Positions 57,798-64,000 of a DNA stretch of 64,000 nucleotides are shown piece after piece; within the stretch, counting starts at the first letter, position 1; each line of letters starts with the position of its first letter. The notes beneath the pieces are model-generated. The model had not been told where the DNA came from and made no database searches. It saw only the letters and a program-made list of their open reading frames with translations. This DNA is from Paenibacillus rubinfantis (GTDB lineage: Bacteria > Bacillota > Bacilli > Paenibacillales > Paenibacillaceae), in assembly GCF_001486505.1 (NCBI RefSeq), contig NZ_LN909066.1:662452-726451 (forward strand), read 5' to 3'. The translations under genes and the position numbers were made by a program.

Positions 57798-57811
57798 CCG
57801 ATGAACTAAAG

Positions 57812-57852
57812 GGAGCATTGACTGGTGATAAGCCGGTCAATGCTTTCTTTTG
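57812..57852 (+). terminator. Terminator after the SASP gene
   Basis: AGCATTGAC and GTCAATGCT form a 9-bp stem followed by TTCTTTTGT. Confidence 0.7.
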
Positions 57853-57870
57853 TATTTTCGCCAAATCCAC

Positions 57871-58434
57871 CTAAAACTCCTCGTAAATCTTCAGATATTG
57901 CTTGTAATAATGGGAGACCCGCTGGACATAGTGCCGGGTTTCGCCAAACGGGATGTTCTGCGCCGTTTCCAACCGTCCATCCCATCGCCCGCTCTTCAGC
58001 CAGTTCTTCACATTGGTCGGGCCGGCATTATAGGCGGCGATCATGGCGATTTCGTTGCCATCAAATTGATCGGACAGCGACTTCAGGTACCAAGTGCCGA
58101 TCCGAATATTTGTCTCCGTTTCATTGCGGATGTCCTCCAACGTCGTATCGGGTAGCTTCGCTTTGGAAATGACCCATTCCGCCGTATCCGGCATGATCTG
58201 CATAATTCCAAGCGCCCCTTTCCGGGACTCGGCACCCGACTTGTAGTTGGTCTCCACCTTAATGATCGCTGCGACGATAAACGGATCCAGCCCATTGTTT
58301 TTGGCATGCTGCCGAATCTCTTCTTTATAATGAATCGGATAAAATAACGAAAGCCAAGCGGAATTAAAAAAGATAAGGACCGTGAAACCAATGAACAGCA
58401 GAAGCAGAACTCTTTTTTTGCGAAGCCACCTCAT
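57871..58434 (-). CDS. Membrane-anchored lytic transglycosylase
   Basis: A 187-residue protein with one N-terminal membrane segment (VLLLLFIGFTVLIFF) and a soluble-lytic-transglycosylase (SLT) domain. Typical parts are FIVAAIIKVETNY with the catalytic Glu, GALGIMQIMPDTA and AAYNAGPTNVKNWL. Cuts glycan strands of peptidoglycan outside the membrane, giving anhydro ends. The ATG overlaps the coaE stop (ATGA at 58431-58434). Confidence 0.92.
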   Translation of the reverse strand: MRWLRKKRVLLLLFIGFTVLIFFNSAWLSLFYPIHYKEEIRQHAKNNGLDPFIVAAIIKVETNYKSGAESRKGALGIMQIMPDTAEWVISKAKLPDTTLEDIRNETETNIRIGTWYLKSLSDQFDGNEIAMIAAYNAGPTNVKNWLKSGRWDGRLETAQNIPFGETRHYVQRVSHYYKQYLKIYEEF

Positions 58435-59027
58435 CTTAGTCCCTTATCCCGCCAAAACATGTCGATCTGCCGTTTCGTCTCCTCTAGTCCACCGCTGTTA
58501 TCAATCAAAATATCCGCCCTCTCTTTTTTTAGTTCGATATCCATTTGGGCGCTTAACCGCAGTTCGGCCGCTTCCCGGGATAATCCGTCCCTAAGGATCA
58601 AACGGGACAGTTGCAGCTCCCGGGGCACGTACACGACCATAATTTCATCATATAACGGATCCAGTCCGGATTCGTAGAGCAGCGGGATATCCGCCACTAC
58701 CAATCTTTGCGGATCCGCCTCCTCCAGCTCGTCGAGACGGCGCTTCATCTCGGAGCGGATCGCCGGATGCGTTAACGCCTCCAGCGCCTTACGCTCTTCC
58801 GGATTCGCGAACACGATTTCGCCGAGCTTCTTGCGATTCAGCGTCCCGTCAGGGTGAAGCACCTCCGGGCCAAAACGTTCGCGGACGGCGGCTAACACCG
58901 GATGGCCCGGCTCCATAATCTCTCTGGCAATCACGTCCGCATCGATCACGGCGGCACCGCGGCTGGCCAGTATGCGAGAAACCGTGCTTTTCCCGGTGGC
59001 TATGCCCCCGGTGAGTCCGATGTTCAT
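58431..59027 (-). CDS. coaE: Dephospho-CoA kinase
   Basis: A 198-residue P-loop kinase that does the last step of coenzyme A synthesis. GLTGGIATGKSTVSRIL near the start, the DADVIAREIM motif, VVADIPLLYESGLD and a LID region are all present. ATG 59027 follows GTGGAAGGGGA. It lies 55 bases after mutM and is coupled to the transglycosylase gene. Confidence 0.95.
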   Translation of the reverse strand: MNIGLTGGIATGKSTVSRILASRGAAVIDADVIAREIMEPGHPVLAAVRERFGPEVLHPDGTLNRKKLGEIVFANPEERKALEALTHPAIRSEMKRRLDELEEADPQRLVVADIPLLYESGLDPLYDEIMVVYVPRELQLSRLILRDGLSREAAELRLSAQMDIELKKERADILIDNSGGLEETKRQIDMFWRDKGLR

Positions 59028-59082
59028 TCCCCTTCCACCTCACTGTTTCTGACTTGAAGCTTGGATCTCTAGCTCCGTCTCC

Positions 59083-59937
59083 TTATTTCCTAGCCTTTCG
59101 GCTTGTCCGGTAAGGCGGCTGGCAGTGCGGGCAAAAATGCGTTCCCCGCCCTCCCACGACCGTCTTCTCCACCGGCTGTCCGCAATTCAGGCATGGCTCT
59201 CCTTGACGGCCGTACATCCGCAGGGAATGCTGAAACATCCCCATTTCCCCCTGCCCGTTTACATAGGACTTGATGGAGGAGCCTCCCGCTTCCACCGCTT
59301 CGGACAACGTCTCCACGATCGCAGCGTGTAACCGCTCCAACTGCGGCTTGGTTAGCTTGTCCGCCGGATGCTCCGGATGGATGCCCGCCCGGAACAACGC
59401 TTCATCTACATAGATATTCCCCAAGCCCACAATGTATTCCTGGTTCAGCAGCGCCGGCTTAATCTTGGTGGTTCGCCGGGACATCGCCTCTTGGAAAGCG
59501 GCGGCGGTAAACGAATCCTCCAGCGGCTCCAACCCCAGTTTCGCCAAAGGCTTCTGCTTCGATTCCTCGCCGGGCGCAAAGAGATGCATGGTCCCGAATT
59601 GGCGTACATCCTTATAGCGGAGCTCCGTCCCGTCCGTGAATTGGAAAATCACATGCGTATGCTTCTCCACCTCATCACCGGTCTGATACACCCCATAACG
59701 ACCTTCCATCCGCAAGTGGGAGACGAGCACCAGCCCGTCCATCACGATGCGCAGGAATTTCCCGCGGCGGCCGATCTCTACGATGGTATGGCCGGCGAGC
59801 TCGGCTTCAAACCGTCGGATATCATCCGGGCGTTGGATGATTCGCGGCAGGGACACGTGGACGCTTTGGATCGTCTTGCCGACGATCAATTGGGTTAAAG
59901 TCCGTCGGACCGTTTCGACCTCCGGCAATTCCGGCAT
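59083..59937 (-). CDS. mutM: Formamidopyrimidine-DNA glycosylase
   Basis: A 284-residue repair enzyme that removes 8-oxoguanine and formamidopyrimidines. The N-terminus MPELPEVETVRR (catalytic Pro2, Glu3) and the C-terminal zinc finger CLNCGQPVEKTVVGGRGTHFCPHC in parts are intact. Conserved GRRGKFLRI lies near residue 55. ATG 59937 behind AGAGGAT. Between polA and coaE, the same order as in Bacillus. Confidence 0.96.
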   Translation of the reverse strand: MPELPEVETVRRTLTQLIVGKTIQSVHVSLPRIIQRPDDIRRFEAELAGHTIVEIGRRGKFLRIVMDGLVLVSHLRMEGRYGVYQTGDEVEKHTHVIFQFTDGTELRYKDVRQFGTMHLFAPGEESKQKPLAKLGLEPLEDSFTAAAFQEAMSRRTTKIKPALLNQEYIVGLGNIYVDEALFRAGIHPEHPADKLTKPQLERLHAAIVETLSEAVEAGGSSIKSYVNGQGEMGMFQHSLRMYGRQGEPCLNCGQPVEKTVVGGRGTHFCPHCQPPYRTSRKARK

Positions 59938-59988
59938 ATCCTCTCACCTCATTCTAAGATGTTAGGCGAAGCTTGCCTCGCCTTTCTC

Positions 59989-62649
59989 CTACTTCGCTTC
60001 GTACCAATTGAATCCGCTGGACACCTCGGCCTTCAAAGGGACGGTCAGTTCCAAAGCTTTTCCCATCGTTTCCGGAACAAGCTTACTCATGAGCTCCAAC
60101 TCCTCCGGCGGCACCTCGAACACCAATTCGTCATGCACCTGGAGCAGCATGCGGCTCTTGAGCCCATGTTTATGAAGCTCCTCGTCCATCCGCACCATCG
60201 CCAGCTTGATGATGTCCGCCGCCGTCCCCTGAATCGGCGTGTTCATCGCCGTACGTTCGGCGAAGGAGCGCAGGTTGAAGTTCGAAGCGTTGATCTCCGG
60301 GAGGTAACGGCGGCGCTCCAGCAGCGTTTTCACGTAACCGTCGCGTTTGGCCTCCTTGACGATGTCGTCCATGTAACGCCGCACGCCTTGGAAGGCATTA
60401 AAGTATTGCTCGATGAACTGGGAGGCTTCTTTCCGCGTGATGTTGAGGTTCTGGGACAAGCCGTAATCGCTGATCCCATACACAATCCCGAAGTTCACCG
60501 CTTTGGCCGAACGGCGCATATTGGCGTCCACCTGATCCGGACCTACGCCAAACACATCCATGGCCGTTTTCGTGTGGATGTCCATATCATGCAGGAACGC
60601 TTCCTGTAATCCCGGATCCCCCGAAATATGAGCCAATACACGAAGCTCGATCTGCGAATAGTCCGCGGCCAGGATAAACCATCCTTCCTCCGAGGGGACA
60701 AACACCTTGCGGATTTTGCGGCCTTCCTCGAGGCGAATCGGGATGTTCTGCAGGTTTGGAAACTGGCTGCTCAGGCGCCCGGTGGCGGCGATGGTTTGCC
60801 GGAAATACGTATGCACCTTGCCGGTCTTTGGCGAGATCTCCTTCAGCAGTCCCTCGACATAGGTCGATTGCAGCTTGGCCAACTGGCGGTATTCCAGAAT
60901 AAACTGGACGATTTCATGGTATGGCGCCAGCTTTTCCAGGACCTCCGCATCCGTCGAATACCCGGTTTTCGTTTTCTTGATCACCGGCAGCCCCAGCTTA
61001 TCGAACAGGATTTCCCCTAACTGCTTCGTTGAATTGATATTAAATTCCTGACCGGCAATTTCATAAATGCGCGTGACCAATTTGTTGATTTGGGCTTCAA
61101 ATTCCACGCCGAGCTCTTTCAAGGCTTCCTTGTTTACGGCGACGCCTTGCTTCTCCATATCGGCCAAAATCCGGGATAACGGCATTTCCAGATCGTAGAA
61201 TAGCCGCTCCATTTCATATTTCTTCAGCTCTTGCCGCTGCAGCGGCAGGATGCGCAGCAAAGCGTCCGCCTTACGTGCCAAATGGTGGCTTAACACTTCA
61301 GGTGCCGGCACCTTGAATTTCGCACCTTTACCATAGACTTCGTCGTCCCCAGGCACCGGAGGGAGCTGATATTTCGCCGCCAGCCCGCTGATCGTCTGGT
61401 CGCTTTCCGTCGGGTCAAGCAAATAGGCGGCCAGCTGTACATCGTGCTCGGCTCCGGCAAACGGAACGCCATGCCAGGACAGCACCAAATCCGCCCGGTG
61501 CAGGTCGTACCCGCGCTTCGGCACCTGCTCGTCGGCCAGCCAAGCGCGCACTTCCGCAGCCGCTTCCGATTGCAGCACGTCAAACGGCAGGAAATAATGG
61601 CGGCTGGCGGTGGACATCGCCATCCCCATCATCGTAGCCTGATGCGGATTGTCCCCATGGGACTCCACGATGATCCCTTCAAGGTTCGGCAAATCCGCGG
61701 CCAGCTCGGACAGGTTGTCCCCGGTAACCGTGGTCACTTCGATTTCAACCTGCTCCGCAGGAGCCGCTTCACCGTTGGCATTCCCGCCGCCGGCAAAGGA
61801 CATCCGCTCCAGCAGCGATTTGAACTCCAGCTTGCGCAGCATCGGGACGGCGGATTCTTCCGGAATACCTTCAAACTTCATCTCTTCCCAGGTACGCTCG
61901 ACAGGGACCTCGCGGAAAATGGTTGCCAGTTGTTTGCTCATCCGAGCGTCGTCCGCATGGTTCACCAGATTTTCCTTCATTTTTCCCTTCAGCTCGTCGG
62001 TATGAGCTAACACTTCCTCAACGGACCCGAACTGGTGCAATAATTTCAGGGCCGTCTTCTCTCCAATCCCCGGCACCCCGGGAATATTATCGGACGTATC
62101 GCCCATCAGTCCTTTCAAATCGATGATCTGCAGCGGCTTAAGCCCGTATTTCTCCTCGATTTGCTGCGGACCATAAGGCTCGACCTCGGTAACCCCTTTG
62201 CGCGTCAACGCCACTTTAACCCGATCGCTGACGACCTGCAGCATGTCCTTGTCGCCAGTAACGACAAGCACCTCTTGACCGATCTCCTCCGCCCGCTTGC
62301 TAAGGGTGCCGATAATATCGTCCGCTTCGTACCCTGCCAATTCAAACCAAGCGATGCCAAAGCTCTCCAGCAGCTCGCGCATCAACGGAAATTGCTCGGA
62401 CAGCTCGGACGGCGTTTTGTCGCGTCCGCCTTTGTACTCCTGATAGCCCTCATGACGGAACGTTACCTTGCCCGCATCAAAGGCAACCAGCATATGCGTA
62501 GGGCGCTCCTCTTGAATCAAGCGCAGCAGCATGTTCGTAAAACCGTAAACGGCATTTGTATGCAGGCCGTTGGAATTGGTTAGCGGCGGCATGGCAAAAA
62601 ACGCCCGGTAAATAATGCTGTTCCCATCTATAAGTATCAATTTATCCAT
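59989..62649 (-). CDS. polA: DNA polymerase I
   Basis: An 886-residue replication and repair polymerase. The N-terminal ~290 residues are the 5'-nuclease (LILIDGNSIIYRAFFAMP, GYEADDIIGT). The middle 3'-5' exonuclease-like domain has lost its acidic metal residues (IIVESHGDN where DTETT is expected), as in other Bacilli. The polymerase domain has HTYFRQTIAATGRLSS, LAADYSQIELRVLAH, KAVNFGIVYGI and QVHDELVFEVP. ATG 62649 behind GAGGTGTCGT. mutM follows after 51 bases. Confidence 0.97.
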   Translation of the reverse strand: MDKLILIDGNSIIYRAFFAMPPLTNSNGLHTNAVYGFTNMLLRLIQEERPTHMLVAFDAGKVTFRHEGYQEYKGGRDKTPSELSEQFPLMRELLESFGIAWFELAGYEADDIIGTLSKRAEEIGQEVLVVTGDKDMLQVVSDRVKVALTRKGVTEVEPYGPQQIEEKYGLKPLQIIDLKGLMGDTSDNIPGVPGIGEKTALKLLHQFGSVEEVLAHTDELKGKMKENLVNHADDARMSKQLATIFREVPVERTWEEMKFEGIPEESAVPMLRKLEFKSLLERMSFAGGGNANGEAAPAEQVEIEVTTVTGDNLSELAADLPNLEGIIVESHGDNPHQATMMGMAMSTASRHYFLPFDVLQSEAAAEVRAWLADEQVPKRGYDLHRADLVLSWHGVPFAGAEHDVQLAAYLLDPTESDQTISGLAAKYQLPPVPGDDEVYGKGAKFKVPAPEVLSHHLARKADALLRILPLQRQELKKYEMERLFYDLEMPLSRILADMEKQGVAVNKEALKELGVEFEAQINKLVTRIYEIAGQEFNINSTKQLGEILFDKLGLPVIKKTKTGYSTDAEVLEKLAPYHEIVQFILEYRQLAKLQSTYVEGLLKEISPKTGKVHTYFRQTIAATGRLSSQFPNLQNIPIRLEEGRKIRKVFVPSEEGWFILAADYSQIELRVLAHISGDPGLQEAFLHDMDIHTKTAMDVFGVGPDQVDANMRRSAKAVNFGIVYGISDYGLSQNLNITRKEASQFIEQYFNAFQGVRRYMDDIVKEAKRDGYVKTLLERRRYLPEINASNFNLRSFAERTAMNTPIQGTAADIIKLAMVRMDEELHKHGLKSRMLLQVHDELVFEVPPEELELMSKLVPETMGKALELTVPLKAEVSSGFNWYEAK

Positions 62650-62736
62650 ACGACACCTCGTCCACAGTTTTCTACCTTTTCTTATGATAACACAGGGGCC
62701 ATCCCGATAACACCAAAGCGGGCATTGGAAAAGAAA

Positions 62737-62778
62737 AACCGGCCCCGGCTTGCGATATTTCGCAAGCCGGGGCCGGTT
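62737..62778 (-). terminator. Strong terminator after phoU
   Basis: AACCGGCCCCGGCTTGCGA and its complement (62760-62778) form a perfect 19-bp stem; on the minus strand the tail TTTTTCTTTT follows. Confidence 0.9.
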
Positions 62779-62798
62779 AATCCCGGTTAAAGCCGAAT

Positions 62799-63458
62799 TT
62801 ATTGATTCAAGTCCGGACGATGACCGGTCACCAGATAAACGGCGCTTTCGCCGATATTCGTGGCGTGGTCGGCGATCCGTTCGATATACCGGCCCACCAG
62901 TGTCAGCAGCATCGCCTGCTGGAGGGATTCCGGATTCGCGATCATAAACGCATACAGCTCGTGAATCATTTGGCTGTAAAGGTGATCGACTTCGTCGTCG
63001 TCCTTGGCCATTTTATAAGCCAAATCGGTATTTTCATCCAAATACGATTGCAGCGATTCCCGCACCATCAGAATAACCAACTCGGACATTTTGGGGATAT
63101 CGATTAACGGTTTGATGAGCTTCTGCCCTTCCAGCCGCGTCGTGACCTTGGCGATATCGATGGCCAGATCGCCCATCCGTTCCAAATCGCTGGAGATCTT
63201 AAACGCGACGATAATCCGTCGTAGATCCTTGGCCACCGGTTGCTGGGTGACGATGAGGCGCGAGCCAATCTCCATAACCTGCTCCTCCATCTGGTTCAGC
63301 TCCACGTCGCGTGCAACGATCGCTTTTGCTTTCGCCGAGTCTAGAGCCTGCAGGGCGTCGATCGACTCCGTCAAAGCGTGCTCGACATGCTCGCCCATTT
63401 GTCTCAAGAGCTGCCTTAAATCCTCCAGGTTCTGATCAAATTCCTTTCTTTGAATCAT
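62799..63458 (-). CDS. phoU: Phosphate transport regulator PhoU
   Basis: A 219-residue all-helical protein with two PhoU repeats carrying the metal-binding E/D motifs DLERMGDLAIDIA and RYIERIADHATNIGE. Acts as a brake on phosphate uptake and on the PhoR/PhoP system. AAGGAGG lies before ATG 63458. It follows pstB2 by 18 bases and is ended by a strong terminator. Confidence 0.95.
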   Translation of the reverse strand: MIQRKEFDQNLEDLRQLLRQMGEHVEHALTESIDALQALDSAKAKAIVARDVELNQMEEQVMEIGSRLIVTQQPVAKDLRRIIVAFKISSDLERMGDLAIDIAKVTTRLEGQKLIKPLIDIPKMSELVILMVRESLQSYLDENTDLAYKMAKDDDEVDHLYSQMIHELYAFMIANPESLQQAMLLTLVGRYIERIADHATNIGESAVYLVTGHRPDLNQ

Positions 63459-63476
63459 CTTGCTGCAGCCTCCTTC

Positions 63477-64000
63477 TTATCCGAAACGACCGGAAATGTA
63501 ATCTTCAGTGCGTGGATCCTGCGGTGTGGAGAAGAGCTTCTGTGTATCATCCGCCTCCACGATCTCCCCGTTTAGGAAGAAGACGGTTCGGCCAGAAATA
63601 CGCGCCGCCTGATGCATGTTGTGCGTCACCATGACGATCGTATAACTATCTTTTAATTGCTGCACCAGCTCTTCAATCTTGAGGGTTGAGATCGGGTCCA
63701 GCGCTGAAGTGGCTTCATCCATCAGCAGAATCTCCGGCTGCACGGCAATCGCTCGGGCGATGCACAAACGCTGCTGCTGGCCGCCGGACAAGCTGAGTGC
63801 TGATCGTTTCAGGAAGTCCTTAACCTCGTCCCACAGCACGGCTTGGCGGAGACTCCGCTCCACGATTTCATCTAGGGCTGCTTTGTTCTTCATGCCATGC
63901 AGCCGAGGCCCATAGGCCACATTGTCATATATCGATTTCGGAAAAGGATTCGGCTGCTGAAACACCATGCCCACCCGTTTCCGCAAAGCTTCCACCTCAA
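63477..64000 (-). CDS. pstB: Second phosphate ABC transporter ATP-binding protein (partial)
   Basis: The window edge cuts off about 85 N-terminal residues, including the Walker A. What remains is a PstB: Q loop VGMVFQQPNPFPKS, signature LSGGQQQRLCIARAIAVQ, Walker B ILLMDEATSALDPI, and the family ending TEDYISGRFG. It differs clearly from the pstB at 53182 (DEATSALDP versus DEPASALDP). Followed by phoU. Upstream sequence needed to see whether it has its own permeases. Confidence 0.93.
   Translation of the reverse strand, partial: EVEALRKRVGMVFQQPNPFPKSIYDNVAYGPRLHGMKNKAALDEIVERSLRQAVLWDEVKDFLKRSALSLSGGQQQRLCIARAIAVQPEILLMDEATSALDPISTLKIEELVQQLKDSYTIVMVTHNMHQAARISGRTVFFLNGEIVEADDTQKLFSTPQDPRTEDYISGRFG

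Noticed and set aside
1..64000. CRISPR array, insertion sequence or prophage
   Set aside because: No regularly spaced repeats, no transposase or integrase and no phage structural genes were seen.

Overview
The window looks like chromosome from a spore-forming, low-to-moderate-GC-lineage Firmicute of the Paenibacillus type (inference). The support is: strong AGGAGG-like ribosome binding sites; an alpha/beta small acid-soluble spore protein (57576-57797); a YjcZ-type sporulation peptide (51718-51837); a sporulenol/hopene-type cyclase; a T-box leader; coproporphyrin-type haem genes in the order hemE-hemH-hemY; and the polA-mutM-coaE...nrdR neighbourhood known from Bacillus. I see no prophage, insertion sequence or CRISPR array.

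Layout. 1-345 holds a run of AT-rich hairpins. 346-6092 (minus) is a tight five-gene run: capA-like, glycerophosphodiesterase, FAH-family hydrolase, DUF92 membrane protein, ABC-F ATPase. 6276-9770 (minus) is hemE-hemH-hemY. 10020-12970 is an MFS pump, a TetR repressor and a short-chain dehydrogenase (SDR) with three matching operators. 13043-18204 has a methyltransferase, a LysR regulator, an alanyl-tRNA editing protein and the triterpene cyclase. 18235-21115 is a second TetR-MFS-SDR set whose SDR is a close paralogue of the first. 21534-22213 is a frameshifted PD-(D/E)xK nuclease-like gene. 22521-28836 has small membrane and cupin genes, fruR-fruK, a lytic polysaccharide monooxygenase, an O-methyltransferase and an rRNA methyltransferase. 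28897-39526 covers a lipoteichoic-acid-synthase-family protein, an acetyl-esterase, PadR plus a broken FtsW/RodA-type gene, several small proteins, a lipid kinase, glutamate racemase and others.

39651-42279 holds tRNA-Ala(GGC), then an arginine-type T-box leader and a divergent argS. 42358-45540 (minus) is TetR-ABC ATPase-permease-permease, with a stop codon at codon 7 of the first permease. 45771-48955 is a carbohydrate (CUT1) ABC importer. 48969-53000 has a WYL regulator, a DinB protein, an orphan radical SAM enzyme, YjcZ and a DedA protein. 53182-56790 (minus) is pstS-pstC-pstA-pstB with a PhoP-box-like repeat upstream. 56969-64000 is nrdR, the SASP gene, a lytic transglycosylase, coaE, mutM, polA, phoU and a second pstB cut by the window edge.

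How the genes work together. Phosphate uptake (pstSCAB and pstB2-phoU), haem synthesis, DNA repair/replication (polA, mutM, nrdR), envelope building (racE, LTA-synthase family, lipid kinase, cyclase) and several self-contained efflux/regulator cassettes sit side by side. The most unusual items are the T-box-controlled divergent argS with an 18-bp palindrome in an upstream promoter, the two parallel TetR-MFS-SDR cassettes with clear operators, the orphan radical SAM enzyme, the covarying hairpin series at the left edge, and three genes broken by one-base lesions (21534-22213, 32664-33964, 43200-44003), which may be real decay or sequencing errors. I could not run database searches; family names rest on motifs read by eye.
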